NCBI RefSeq assembly: GCF_039908645.1
Contig: NZ_CP150917.1
Coordinates: 2,987,501-3,051,500 of the forward strand
DNA length: 64,000 nucleotides
Direction of reading: 5' to 3'
DNA from: Pseudomonas helvetica
Lineage (GTDB): Bacteria > Pseudomonadota > Gammaproteobacteria > Pseudomonadales > Pseudomonadaceae
Both the position numbers and the translations under genes were made by a program. The notes under the pieces were generated by a model that was given only the letters and a program-made list of their open reading frames with translations, was not told the DNA's origin and searched no databases. Positions 35,280 through 43,950 of the stretch are shown here, piece by piece. Positions within the stretch are counted from its first letter, which is position 1; each line of letters opens with the position of its first letter.

Positions 35280-36428
35280 ATGCTTTCTTCTGCCATTGAA
35301 TCGATCGAGACGATCATCGTCGATCTGCCGACTATCCGCCCGCACAAGCTGGCGATGCACACCATGCAGAATCAGACGCTGGTGATCATCCGCGTACGTT
35401 GCGCCGACGGTATCGAAGGCATCGGCGAATCGACCACCATCGGTGGCCTGGCCTACGGTAATGAAAGCCCGGACAGCATCAAGACCAACATCGACCAGCA
35501 CTTTGCGCCGCTGCTGCTGGGGCAGGATGCTTGTAACATCAATGCGGCGATGTTGCGCCTGGAGCGCAGTATTCGCGGCAATACCTTTGCTAAATCCGGC
35601 ATCGAAACTGCTTTGCTTGATGCTCACGGTAAACGCCTTGGGCTGCCGGTCAGTGAGTTGCTCGGTGGCCGTGTTCGCGACTCGCTGCCAGTGGCCTGGA
35701 CGCTGGCCAGCGGTGATACCGCCAAGGACATCGCCGAAGCCGAGCAGATGCTCGATCTGCGTCGCCACCGGATCTTCAAGTTGAAGATCGGTGCCGGCGA
35801 AGTCGACCGCGACCTGGCTCACGTCATTGCGATCAAAAAAGCCTTGGGTGACCGCGCCAGCGTGCGCGTTGACGTTAATCAGGCGTGGGATGAAGCGGTC
35901 GCACTGCGGGCTTGCAGGATTCTCGGCGGCAACGGCATCGACCTGATCGAACAGCCGATTTCGCGCAACAACCGTGCTGGCATGGTGCGCCTGAACGCCA
36001 TGAGCCCGGCGCCGATCATGGCGGACGAGTCGATCGAGTGCGTGGAAGATGCGTTCAACCTGGCACGCGAAGGCGCGGCCTCGGTGTTCGCACTGAAAAT
36101 CGCCAAGAACGGCGGCCCCCGTGCAGTGCTGCGCACCGCGGCGATTGCCGAAGCGGCAGGTATCGGCCTGTACGGCGGCACCATGCTTGAGGGCGGGATC
36201 GGCACGCTGGCCTCGGCCCATGCCTTCCTCACGTTGAACGAGCTGAGTTGGGACACCGAGCTGTTCGGCCCGCTGTTGCTGACCGAAGACATCCTCAGCG
36301 AGCCGCCGGTTTACCGCGATTTCCATTTGCATGTTTCGCAGGCACCCGGCCTTGGCCTGAGCCTGGACGAAGAGCGGCTGGCGTTTTTCCGCCGCGACAA
36401 AACCTCCACTGCCATTCATTCCGCCTGA
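35280..36428 (+). CDS. catB: Muconate cycloisomerase
   Basis: A 382-residue enolase-superfamily enzyme turning cis,cis-muconate into muconolactone in the catechol branch of the 3-oxoadipate pathway. Residues match the family numbering: Lys167 and Lys169 (FKLKIGAGE), Asp198 (VRVDVNQAW), Glu224 (DLIEQPIS), Asp249 (IMADESIE) and Lys273 (ALKIAKNGG). The N-terminal lid loop (TTIGGLAYGNES) is present. It is first in catBCA; catC follows after 10 bases. Chloromuconate-type enzymes are excluded only by similarity and context. Confidence 0.96.
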   Translation: MLSSAIESIETIIVDLPTIRPHKLAMHTMQNQTLVIIRVRCADGIEGIGESTTIGGLAYGNESPDSIKTNIDQHFAPLLLGQDACNINAAMLRLERSIRGNTFAKSGIETALLDAHGKRLGLPVSELLGGRVRDSLPVAWTLASGDTAKDIAEAEQMLDLRRHRIFKLKIGAGEVDRDLAHVIAIKKALGDRASVRVDVNQAWDEAVALRACRILGGNGIDLIEQPISRNNRAGMVRLNAMSPAPIMADESIECVEDAFNLAREGAASVFALKIAKNGGPRAVLRTAAIAEAAGIGLYGGTMLEGGIGTLASAHAFLTLNELSWDTELFGPLLLTEDILSEPPVYRDFHLHVSQAPGLGLSLDEERLAFFRRDKTSTAIHSA

Positions 36429-36438
36429 GGAGAACAGC

Positions 36439-36729
36439 ATGTTGTTTCACGTAAAGATGACCGTGAACCTGCCGGTCGATATGGACCCGGAGCGCGCCGC
36501 TCGGCTCAAGTCCGACGAAAAGGCCCTGGCCCAGCGCCTGCAACAGCAGGGCAAGTGGCGCCATTTGTGGCGCATCGCCGGGCTTTACGCCAACTACAGC
36601 GTGTTCGATGTCGACAGCGTGCAGGAATTGCACGACCTGTTGATGCAACTGCCGCTTTACCCCTACATGGCTATCGAAGTGAACGCGATGTGCAGGCATC
36701 CTTCCTCTATTCATGAGGATGATCGCTGA
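36439..36729 (+). CDS. catC: Muconolactone delta-isomerase
   Basis: A 96-residue ferredoxin-like-fold enzyme that isomerises muconolactone to 3-oxoadipate enol-lactone. It has the family start MLFHVKMTVNLPVDMDP, then WRHLWRIAGLYANYSVFDV and the C-terminal LPLYPYMAIEVNAMCRHPSS. Length is normal. TGAGGAGAACAGC gives a strong ribosome site. It forms an operon with catB and catA. Confidence 0.96.
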   Translation: MLFHVKMTVNLPVDMDPERAARLKSDEKALAQRLQQQGKWRHLWRIAGLYANYSVFDVDSVQELHDLLMQLPLYPYMAIEVNAMCRHPSSIHEDDR

Positions 36730-36780
36730 GCCGTTGCCTGCCAGTTCTGTACTCTAATAAATACAAGATGAGGATTAATC

Positions 36781-37710
36781 ATGAACGCCAAAATTTCCCA
36801 CACTGCCAGCGCCCAGAAGTTTCTCGAAGAAGCCAGTGGCCTGCTCAACGACGCTGGCAACCCGCGCGCCAAAGCGCTGATCTACCGCATCCTGCGTGAC
36901 TCGGTGAACATCATCGAAGACCTCGAAGTGACCCCGGAAGAGTTCTGGAAAGCCGTCAACTACCTGAACGAACTGGGCGCGCGCCAAGAGGCGGGCCTGT
37001 TGGTTGCCGGCTTGGGCCTGGAACACTACCTCGACCTGTTGATGGATGCCGAAGACGCGCAGGCCGGTAAAACCGGTGGCACCCCGCGCACCATCGAAGG
37101 CCCGCTGTATGTCGCCGGCGCACCGCTGTCCAACGGCGAAGCGCGGCTGGACGACGGCGTTGATCCGGGCGTGGTGCTGTTCATGCAGGGTCAGGTCAAG
37201 AATACCGATGGCAAGCCGCTGGCCGGCGCCGTGGTGGATGTCTGGCACGCCAATACCGGCGGCACCTATTCGTACTTCGATGGCAGCCAGTCCGAGTTCA
37301 ACCTGCGTCGGCGGATCGTCACCGATGCCGAAGGTCGCTATCGCTTCCGCAGCATCGTGCCGTCGGGCTACGGTTGCCCACCGGACGGTCCGACCCAGCA
37401 GCTGCTTAATCAACTGGGTCGTCATGGCCAGCGCCCGGCGCACATCCACTTCTTCATCTCGGCGGATGACCATCGCCACCTGACCACCCAGATCAACCTG
37501 GACGGTGACAAGTACCTGCACGACGATTTTGCCTACGCCACCCGCGACGAACTGATCGCCAAAATCACCTTCAGTGACGATCAGCAGCGTGCACGTGAGC
37601 ATGGTGTCAGCGGCCGCTTTGCCGAGATCGAATTCGATTTCACCCTGCAGTCGTCTGCGCAACCAGAAGAGCAACACCGTCACGAGCGAGTGCGCGCACT
37701 GGAAGACTGA
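36781..37710 (+). CDS. catA: Catechol 1,2-dioxygenase
   Basis: A 309-residue intradiol dioxygenase that opens catechol to cis,cis-muconate. Residues 1-105 form the helical dimer domain; the catalytic domain has the Fe(III) ligands Tyr163 (NTGGTYSYFD), Tyr197 (VPSGYGCPPDGPT), His221 and His223 (QRPAHIHFF). GAGGATTAATC precedes the ATG. The GCPPDGPTQ loop suggests the standard catechol enzyme, not a chlorocatechol one. It is last of catBCA; benR begins 154 bases downstream. Confidence 0.96.
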   Translation: MNAKISHTASAQKFLEEASGLLNDAGNPRAKALIYRILRDSVNIIEDLEVTPEEFWKAVNYLNELGARQEAGLLVAGLGLEHYLDLLMDAEDAQAGKTGGTPRTIEGPLYVAGAPLSNGEARLDDGVDPGVVLFMQGQVKNTDGKPLAGAVVDVWHANTGGTYSYFDGSQSEFNLRRRIVTDAEGRYRFRSIVPSGYGCPPDGPTQQLLNQLGRHGQRPAHIHFFISADDHRHLTTQINLDGDKYLHDDFAYATRDELIAKITFSDDQQRAREHGVSGRFAEIEFDFTLQSSAQPEEQHRHERVRALED

Positions 37711-37864
37711 TCAGCGCTGGCCCAGGCCACGGGATAACAGACCGTTTATCTCGTGGCCTTCCGCTTTGCGGCGGCTCGCATAGAATGGTCAGGCCCGATT
37801 TTCCGGGGTGCGTGCCCAAGAGCACCCGCACCGCAGCCGATAATCACAACCAGAGTGAGCGGTT

Positions 37865-38821
37865 ATGCAAGCGCATCTATTGAGTGAGCGCAGCAGAGTG
37901 TTTGAGCAGGCCGATCCCTATGCGGTGTCGGGCTACGTCAATCAGCACGTGGGCAACCATTGTATCCGCTTGCCCGGAAGTGGCAGCCCTCAGGCCAGTC
38001 TCAATCACAGCAAATTCGCCAGTCTCGACCTGTGCCGAATCAGCTATGGCGGCAGTGTTCGGGTGACTTCGCCGGCGCTCGAAACCATCTATCACCTGCA
38101 AGTGCTGCTACGCGGAAACTGCCTGTGGCGTGGTCATCGGCAGGAACACTATTTTGCGCCCGGTGAGCTGTTGCTGATCAATCCGGACGATCCGGTGGAC
38201 CTGACGTATTCCGACGACTGCGAAAAATTCATCGTGAAAATGCCCGCCAGCCTGCTGGAGTCGGTGTGCCAGGAGCAACGCTGGTTGCACCCGGGGCAGG
38301 GCGTGCGGTTTCTCGAGAACCGCTACCAGCTGGATGAGCTTGAAGGTTTCGTCAATCTGCTGGGCATGGTTTGCCAGGAGGCTGAAGCGACCGAGCGCAT
38401 GCCCCGTGTTCAGGAACATTACGCGCAGATTGTCGTGAGCAAGATGCTCAGCCTGATGAAAACCAACGTCAGGCGCCTCGGTCTCGGTTCGCAGTCAGCG
38501 AACTTCGAGTTGATCGCCGACTACATCGAACGCAACCTCAAGCAGGACATTTGCAGCGAAGAACTGGCGCGTCAGGCACAGATGAGCCTGCGTTCGTTGT
38601 ATGGCTTGTTCGAGCGCAATGCGGCGACCACCCCGAAAAACTATATCCGGCAGAAGAAGCTCGAGCGGGTCAACGCCTGTCTCAGCGACCCGACCTGCAC
38701 AGTACGTAACGTGACCGAACTGGCCATGGATTACGGCTTCCTGCACCTGGGACGATTCTCCGAAAGCTACCGCAAGCAGTTCGGCGAATTGCCGTCGGAC
38801 ACCCTCAAGCGCCGTCACTGA
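37865..38821 (+). CDS. benR: AraC/XylS-family activator of the benzoate genes, BenR
   Basis: A 318-residue AraC-type activator. The N-terminal half is a sensing domain (YHLQVLLRGNCLWRGHRQEH; APGELLLINPDDPVDLTYSD), and the C-terminal 100 residues carry two helix-turn-helices (CSEELARQAQMSLRSLYGLF and VTELAMDYGFLHLGRFSESY) ending FGELPSDTLKRR, the typical XylS/BenR end. It should respond to benzoate and bind the TGCA-N6-GGATA repeats ahead of benA, 188-202 bp from its own stop. AntR, the anthranilate regulator, is a close relative, but the presence of benD argues for BenR. Confidence 0.92.
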   Translation: MQAHLLSERSRVFEQADPYAVSGYVNQHVGNHCIRLPGSGSPQASLNHSKFASLDLCRISYGGSVRVTSPALETIYHLQVLLRGNCLWRGHRQEHYFAPGELLLINPDDPVDLTYSDDCEKFIVKMPASLLESVCQEQRWLHPGQGVRFLENRYQLDELEGFVNLLGMVCQEAEATERMPRVQEHYAQIVVSKMLSLMKTNVRRLGLGSQSANFELIADYIERNLKQDICSEELARQAQMSLRSLYGLFERNAATTPKNYIRQKKLERVNACLSDPTCTVRNVTELAMDYGFLHLGRFSESYRKQFGELPSDTLKRRH

Positions 38822-38840
38822 TACCCGACACCACCACCCT

Positions 38841-38987
38841 TGTAGCAGCTGGCGAAGCCTGCGTTCGGCGGTGCAGCCGTCGTGAAATCAGCTGCTCCGG
38901 TCTTTCAGATAAACCGCGTATGCAGGGTTTACGACGGCTACGTCCGAACGCGGCCCGCACCGAACGCAGGCTTCGCCAGTTGCTACA
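38841..38987. repeat. Intergenic inverted repeat between benR and benA
   Basis: Arms 38841-38867 and 38961-38987 (TGTAGCAGCTGGCGAAGCCT and on) are 27 bp with one mismatch. An inner pair, GCCGTCGT 38875-38882 and ACGACGGC 38931-38938, adds to the foldback. It resembles another class of Pseudomonas intergenic repeat pair. It starts 19 bases past the benR stop and ends 21 bases before the first BenR half-site, so it could end benR transcripts and insulate the benA promoter. Confidence 0.75.
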
Positions 38988-39008
38988 GGGTTTGCGTCAG
39001 TCTTCCTT

Positions 39009-39071
39009 TGCACAAAACGGATAAAGGTCTGCACCCAGCGGATATTGCCCAGTAGTCGCCCGCCCTAGCAT
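39009..39071 (+). promoter_or_regulatory. benA promoter with two BenR half-sites (Pm-like)
   Basis: Two direct repeats of TGCA-N6-GGATA lie at 39009-39023 and 39030-39044, 21 bp apart, the site and spacing known for XylS at Pm and for BenR. The last two bases of the second repeat overlap a -35 position (39043-39048), and after exactly 17 bases a -10-like TAGCAT follows at 39066-39071. The weak -35 fits an activator-dependent promoter. benA starts 37 bases after the -10. Confidence 0.88.
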
Positions 39072-39082
39072 GAGCCTGCCTG

Positions 39083-39093
39083 AATAAAAACAA
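39083..39093 (+). promoter_or_regulatory. Hfq/Crc-type A-rich motif at the benA ribosome site
   Basis: AATAAAAACAA fits the A-A-N repeat recognised by Hfq with Crc and stands directly ahead of the GGAGG ribosome site of benA. Catabolite repression of benzoate genes through Crc is known in P. putida, so translational repression in the presence of preferred carbon sources is likely. Confidence 0.6.
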
Positions 39094-39107
39094 TGGAGGC
39101 GGCGGCC

Positions 39108-40472
39108 ATGTCCCTGCGACCCGAATACCTTCACTCCCTGCTTGAAGAAGACAAAGACCAGGGTATCTACCGCTGCAAGCGGGAGATGTTTACCGACCCA
39201 CGCTTGTTCGATCTCGAGATGCAGCACATCTTCGAAGGCAACTGGCTGTACCTCGCCCACGAGAGCCAGATTCCGAACAAGAATGATTTCTACACCACCA
39301 CCATGGGCCGGCAGTCGATCTTCATTGCGCGCAACAAGGACGGCGAGCTCAACGCGTTCATCAACGCCTGCAGCCACCGTGGCGCGATGCTCTGCCGACA
39401 CAAGACCGGCAACAAGTCTTCCTACACCTGCCCGTTTCACGGCTGGACCTTCAACAACTCCGGCAAGCTGCTCAAGGTCAAGGACCCGGCGGCGGCCGGC
39501 TACCCGGCGAGCTTCAACTGCGAAGGCTCCCACGACCTGACCAAAGTTGCGCGCTTCGAGTCCTATCGTGGCTTTCTGTTCGGCAGCCTCAAGGCCGATG
39601 TGGTGCCGTTGGTCGAGCATCTGGGCGAGTCGGCGAAGATCATCGACATGATCGTCGATCAATCCGCCGATGGCCTTGAAGTACTGCGTGGTTCATCCAG
39701 CTATATCTACGAAGGCAACTGGAAACTCACTGCCGAGAACGGTGCCGACGGCTATCACGTCAGTTCCGTGCACTGGAACTATGCCGCCACCCAGAACCAG
39801 CGCAAACAGCGCGAATGCGGTGACGAGAACCCGACCATGAGCGCCGGCACCTGGGCCAAGCAGGGCGGCGGTTTCTACTCCTTTGACAAGGGCCACATGC
39901 TGCTCTGGACCCGTTGGTCGAACCCGGAAGACCGGCCGCTGTACGAGCGCCGCGACGAGCTCGCCAAGGACTTTGGCCAGGCCCGCGCCGACTGGATGAT
40001 CGAGAACTCGCGCAACCTCTGCCTGTACCCCAACGTGTACCTGATGGATCAGTTCAGTTCACAGATCCGCATCGCCCGGCCGATCTCGGTCAACCGCACC
40101 GAAATCACCATTTACTGCATCGCTCCCAAAGGCGAAAGCGACAGCGCGCGTTCAAGCCGGATTCGTCAGTACGAAGACTTTTTCAACGTCAGCGGCATGG
40201 CGACGCCGGACGACCTCGAAGAGTTTCGCTCCTGCCAGACCGGCTACCAGGGCAGCGTCACCACCTGGAACGACATGTCCCGTGGCGCCGAGCACTGGGT
40301 TGAAGGTGCCGATGAGGCGGCCAGGGAAATCGACCTGCACCCGTTGCTCAGCGGTGTGCGTACCGAAGACGAAGGCCTGTTTGTGCTGCAACACAAGTAC
40401 TGGCAGGAAACCATGCTCAAGGCCTTGAGCGAAGAACAGTCGGAATTGATCAAGGTGGAGGCGCTGTCATGA
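39108..40472 (+). CDS. benA: Benzoate 1,2-dioxygenase large (alpha) subunit
   Basis: A 454-residue Rieske non-haem iron oxygenase that dihydroxylates benzoate to the 1,6-dihydroxy-diene carboxylate. The Rieske cluster ligands are C88/H90 ([11 protein letters not shown]) and C108/H111 (YTCPFHGW); the mononuclear iron ligands start with His217 and His222 ([16 protein letters not shown]). Residues outside the motifs match BenA as I recall it. ATG 39108 is used, with GGAGG nine bases upstream; the in-frame ATG at 39093 overlaps that ribosome site. It overlaps benB by four bases. Confidence 0.95.
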   Translation: MSLRPEYLHSLLEEDKDQGIYRCKREMFTDPRLFDLEMQHIFEGNWLYLAHESQIPNKNDFYTTTMGRQSIFIARNKDGELNAFINACSHRGAMLCRHKTGNKSSYTCPFHGWTFNNSGKLLKVKDPAAAGYPASFNCEGSHDLTKVARFESYRGFLFGSLKADVVPLVEHLGESAKIIDMIVDQSADGLEVLRGSSSYIYEGNWKLTAENGADGYHVSSVHWNYAATQNQRKQRECGDENPTMSAGTWAKQGGGFYSFDKGHMLLWTRWSNPEDRPLYERRDELAKDFGQARADWMIENSRNLCLYPNVYLMDQFSSQIRIARPISVNRTEITIYCIAPKGESDSARSSRIRQYEDFFNVSGMATPDDLEEFRSCQTGYQGSVTTWNDMSRGAEHWVEGADEAAREIDLHPLLSGVRTEDEGLFVLQHKYWQETMLKALSEEQSELIKVEALS

Positions 40473-40957
40473 GCATCACTTACGACGCCGTGCGCGATTT
40501 TCTCTACCGCGAAGCGCGCTACCTCGATGACAAGGAATGGGACAACTGGCTGGAACTGTATGCCGCCGATGCGTCCTTCTGGATGCCGTCCTGGGACGAC
40601 AACGACGAGTTGACCGAAGACCCGCAACGGGAAATCTCGCTGATCTGGTACGGCAACCGCACGGGCCTGGAAGACCGCATCTTCCGGATCAAGACCGAGC
40701 GTTCCAGTGCCAGCGTGCCGGACACCCGGACCTCGCACAACATCAGCAACATCGAGCTGCTCGAACAGGCCGACGGGCTGTGCAAGGTGCGCTTCAACTG
40801 GCACACCCTGAGCTTTCGCTACAAGACCGTCGACAGCTATTTCGGCAGCAGCTTCTACACCCTCGACGTGCGTGGCGACAGCCCGCTGATCAAGGCCAAG
40901 AAAGTGATCCTGAAGAACGATTACGTTCGTCAGGTCATCGATGTCTACCACCTGTGA
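40469..40957 (+). CDS. benB: Benzoate 1,2-dioxygenase small (beta) subunit
   Basis: A 162-residue beta subunit of the hydroxylase (cystatin-like fold), structural partner of BenA in an alpha3-beta3 complex. Landmarks are [20 protein letters not shown] near the N-terminus, [20 protein letters not shown], and [19 protein letters not shown] at the end. The ATGA overlap with benA shows translational coupling. Length is as expected for BenB. Confidence 0.95.
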   Translation: MSITYDAVRDFLYREARYLDDKEWDNWLELYAADASFWMPSWDDNDELTEDPQREISLIWYGNRTGLEDRIFRIKTERSSASVPDTRTSHNISNIELLEQADGLCKVRFNWHTLSFRYKTVDSYFGSSFYTLDVRGDSPLIKAKKVILKNDYVRQVIDVYHL

Positions 40958-40967
40958 GGCAGCCGTC

Positions 40968-41981
40968 ATGACTCATTCCATCGCACTCAATTTTGAAGAC
41001 GGTGTCACCCGTTTCGTTGACGCCAATCCCGGCGAAACCGTAGCCGACGCCGCATATCGCCAGGGCATCAACATCCCTCTGGATTGCCGCGACGGCGCCT
41101 GCGGCACCTGCAAATGCTTTGCCGAGGCCGGGCGTTACGATCTGGGCGAGGAGTACATCGAAGACGCCCTGAGCAGCGACGAGGCCGAAAAAGGCTTTGT
41201 GCTGACCTGCCAGATGCGCGCTCTCAGCGACTGCGTGGTGCGCGTGCCGGTGTCCTCGGACGTCTGCCGCACGCAAAAGGCCCACTACAGCGCGGCCATC
41301 AGCCAGGTGCGTCAGCTGTCCGACAGCACGATTGCGCTGTCGATCAAGGGTGAAGCCCTGAGCAAACTGGCGTTCCTGCCGGGGCAATATGTCAACCTAG
41401 GCATTCCCGGCAGTGAGCAGACTCGTGCCTATTCGTTCAGCTCGTTGCAACGTGACGGTGAAGTCAGCTTCCTGATCCGCAACGTGCCCGGCGGGTTGAT
41501 GAGCAGCTTCCTCACCGGTATCGCCAAGGCCGGTGACAGCATGAGCCTGGCCGGGCCGTTGGGCAGCTTTTACCTGCGCGACATTCAGCGTCCGTTGCTG
41601 TTGCTGGCCGGCGGCACGGGGCTGGCGCCGTTCACCGCCATGCTGGAGAAAATTGCCGAGCAGGGCAGTGAGTATCCGTTGCACTTGATCTACGGCGTGA
41701 CCAACGACTTTGACCTGGTGGAACTGGACCGGCTGCAAGCCTTGGCCGCACGGATCCCGAACTTCAGTTTCAGCGCCTGCGTGGCCAACCCGCAAAGCGC
41801 GCACCCGCTCAAGGGTTATGTGACCCAGCACATCGAGCCCAAACACTTGAACGACGGTGATGTCGACGTCTACCTCTGCGGCCCGCCGCCGATGGTTGAG
41901 GCCGTGAGCCAGTTCATCCGCGAGCAGGGCGTCTCACCGAAAAATTTCTACTACGAAAAATTCGCGGCCAGTGCTGCGTAA
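40968..41981 (+). CDS. benC: Benzoate 1,2-dioxygenase reductase
   Basis: A 337-residue electron-transfer protein. The N-terminus is a plant-type ferredoxin with Cys40, Cys45, Cys48 and Cys81 (LDCRDGACGTCKC), then an FAD domain (GQYVNLGIPGSEQTRAYSFS) and an NAD domain (LLAGGTGLAPFTAML; VYLCGPPPMVEAV). It carries electrons from NADH to BenAB. ATG 40968 is ten bases after the benB stop; an upstream frame start at 40941 would overlap benB. Confidence 0.95.
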   Translation: MTHSIALNFEDGVTRFVDANPGETVADAAYRQGINIPLDCRDGACGTCKCFAEAGRYDLGEEYIEDALSSDEAEKGFVLTCQMRALSDCVVRVPVSSDVCRTQKAHYSAAISQVRQLSDSTIALSIKGEALSKLAFLPGQYVNLGIPGSEQTRAYSFSSLQRDGEVSFLIRNVPGGLMSSFLTGIAKAGDSMSLAGPLGSFYLRDIQRPLLLLAGGTGLAPFTAMLEKIAEQGSEYPLHLIYGVTNDFDLVELDRLQALAARIPNFSFSACVANPQSAHPLKGYVTQHIEPKHLNDGDVDVYLCGPPPMVEAVSQFIREQGVSPKNFYYEKFAASAA

Positions 41982-41996
41982 GCGCGGGAGGGTTTG

Positions 41997-42770
41997 ATGA
42001 ACAGATTTCATGAAAAAGTCGCGCTGATTACCGGCGCGGCCCAAGGGATTGGCCGCCGCGTCGCCGAGCGTATGGCCGCCGAAGGTGCGCGGCTGATTCT
42101 GGTCGACCGTTCCGAACTGGTGTTTGAGCTGCAAGAGCAGCTGGGTCAAACCAGTGAAGTGCTGATCCTCACCGCCGACCTCGAACAGTACGCCGAGTGC
42201 CAGCGCGTGATGACGGCGGCCATCGAGCGTTTCGGCCGTCTGGATATATTGGTCAACAATGTCGGCGGGACCATCTGGGCCAAGCCTTTCGAGCATTACG
42301 AAGAGCATCAGATCGAAGCGGAAGTCCGCCGTTCGCTGTTTCCGACACTGTGGTGCTGCCATGCCGCATTGCCGTTCATGCTGGAGCAGGGCAGCGGCGC
42401 CATCGTCAACGTGTCATCGGTTGCCACGCGCGGGGTCAATCGTGTGCCTTACGGCGCAGCCAAGGGCGGGGTCAATGCGCTCACCGCGTGCCTGGCGTTT
42501 GAAACCGCCGAGCGGGGCGTGCGGGTCAATGCCACCGCGCCGGGCGGCACCGAAGCGCCACCACGGCGGATTCCGCGCAACAGTGCCGAGCAGAGCCCGC
42601 AGGAGAAGGTCTGGTATCAGCAGATTGTCGATCAAACCGTCGACAGCAGCCTGATGAAACGCTACGGCACGATTGACGAGCAAGTCGGGGCGATCCTGTT
42701 TCTGGCCTCTGACGACGCGGCCTATATCACCGGGCTGGTGATGCCGGTCGGCGGCGGTGATCAGGGCTGA
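41997..42770 (+). CDS. benD: 1,6-dihydroxycyclohexa-2,4-diene-1-carboxylate dehydrogenase
   Basis: A 257-residue short-chain dehydrogenase that oxidises and decarboxylates the benzoate cis-diol to catechol. It has TGAAQGIG for the cofactor, NNVGG, the catalytic Ser in VNVSSVATRG, and the Y-x3-K pair (VPYGAAKGG). GGGAGGGTTTG precedes the ATG. As the last gene of benABCD it links the upper steps to CatA. No benK, benE or benF transporter gene follows; dnaQ is next. Confidence 0.94.
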   Translation: MNRFHEKVALITGAAQGIGRRVAERMAAEGARLILVDRSELVFELQEQLGQTSEVLILTADLEQYAECQRVMTAAIERFGRLDILVNNVGGTIWAKPFEHYEEHQIEAEVRRSLFPTLWCCHAALPFMLEQGSGAIVNVSSVATRGVNRVPYGAAKGGVNALTACLAFETAERGVRVNATAPGGTEAPPRRIPRNSAEQSPQEKVWYQQIVDQTVDSSLMKRYGTIDEQVGAILFLASDDAAYITGLVMPVGGGDQG

Positions 42771-42857
42771 GCTCCCACCGGGTTGGGCTGAGCCCTTTCA
42801 AGCTCTGTGTTAACATCGCGCCCCTATGTAAACGCTACGCAAAAGGGGTGAACAACG

Positions 42858-43616
42858 ATGGCTCAGAGGATGGTGGTGCTCGACACCGAAACCACCGGTA
42901 TGCCGGTGACCGACGGCCACCGGATTATCGAGATCGGTTGCGTCGAGTTGATCGGTCGACGCCTGACGGGCCGGCATTTCCACGTTTATTTGCAACCAGA
43001 CCGGGAAAGTGACGAGGGCGCGATTGGCGTCCACGGCATCACCAACGAGTTTCTGGTAGGCAAGCCGCGTTTCGCTGAAGTGGCCGATGAGTTCTTCGAG
43101 TTCATCAAGGGCGCGCAGCTGATCATCCATAACGCGGCGTTCGACGTTGGCTTCATCAACAACGAATTCGCGCTGATGGGCCAGCAGGATCGGGCTGATA
43201 TCACCCAGCATTGCTCGATCCTCGATACCCTGATGATGGCGCGTGAGCGTCACCCGGGGCAGCGCAACAGCCTCGATGCCTTGTGCAAACGCTATGGCGT
43301 CGACAACTCCGGCCGTGAGCTGCACGGCGCCTTGCTCGACTCCGAGATTCTCGCTGACGTTTACCTGACCATGACCGGCGGCCAGACCAGCCTGTCGCTG
43401 GCCGGTAACGCGACTGACGGCAACGGTTCGGGTGAGGGCTCGGGCAATCAGGCGAGCGAGATCCGTCGTCTGCCAGCGGATCGCACGCCGGCACGGATTA
43501 TCCGCGCCAGTGAAGCGGAGCTGGCCGAGCACGCCTCGCGCCTTGAAGTGATCGCCAAGTCTGCCGGTGCCCCGGCGCTCTGGACCCAACTGGCCGAGGC
43601 CGAGGCACAAGCATAA
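42858..43616 (+). CDS. dnaQ: DNA polymerase III epsilon subunit (3'-5' proofreading exonuclease)
   Basis: A 252-residue DEDDh exonuclease: Asp9 and Glu11 (VLDTETTG), Asp96 (IHNAAFDVGF), His156 and Asp161 (RELHGALLDSEI). QTSLSL at 176-181 fits the beta-clamp-binding motif found just after the exonuclease domain in E. coli epsilon, and the tail that binds the polymerase subunit follows a Gly/Asn-rich linker. It corrects replication errors. The 87 bp upstream are short of clear promoter boxes, with AAAGGGG before the ATG. Confidence 0.96.
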   Translation: MAQRMVVLDTETTGMPVTDGHRIIEIGCVELIGRRLTGRHFHVYLQPDRESDEGAIGVHGITNEFLVGKPRFAEVADEFFEFIKGAQLIIHNAAFDVGFINNEFALMGQQDRADITQHCSILDTLMMARERHPGQRNSLDALCKRYGVDNSGRELHGALLDSEILADVYLTMTGGQTSLSLAGNATDGNGSGEGSGNQASEIRRLPADRTPARIIRASEAELAEHASRLEVIAKSAGAPALWTQLAEAEAQA

Positions 43617-43644
43617 CCACCAAGCGTGAATGGGTCTGCCTCCT

Positions 43645-43840
43645 GTGGCGAGGGAGCTTGCTCCCGCTGGGTCGCGAAGCGACCCTAAAATCAGCCACCG
43701 CGAGTATCCAGATGGAATGCGATTGCCGGATTACGACCGCTTCGCGGCCGAGCGGGAGCAAGCTCCCTCGCCACAAGGTATGTGCTCGGCGAGTTTTTCC
43801 TTAACTGACGGGCATCAGGGCAAGTCCCCTCGCCACAGTA
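43645..43840. repeat. REP doublet plus decayed REP half upstream of ldcA
   Basis: The 333 bp between dnaQ and ldcA hold no gene. REP cores in opposite orientation lie at 43645-43670 and 43751-43775, with inner complementary GTCGCGAAGCGAC-type sequence. A third, partial copy (CCCCTCGCCACAG, about 43826-43838) follows. The remaining 110 bp to ldcA must carry its promoter, which I cannot place with confidence. Confidence 0.8.
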
Positions 43841-43950
43841 TCGGATGGGGCGTGACCTGTTTTGGGGCATCCGCTCGCCACACGGGCCGCAACCCTCTAC
43901 CCTGAGTGTATTGGCAGACTACGGTCTGCTGCCTCAGGACGCCGAGCCCC

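Noticed and set aside
39108..41981. Anthranilate dioxygenase (antABC) instead of benABC
   Set aside because: A benD gene follows, which anthranilate pathways do not need, and the alpha subunit matches BenA through its length as I recall it.
33840..43616. Benzoate block as a recent mobile island
   Set aside because: I see no integrase, transposase, tRNA target or flanking direct repeats, and its base composition looks like that of its neighbours by eye, so I report it only as an unusual location.
43645..43840. Possible CRISPR-like repeats between dnaQ and ldcA
   Set aside because: The repeats are REP cores in opposite orientation, not evenly spaced direct repeats with unique spacers, and no cas genes are near.
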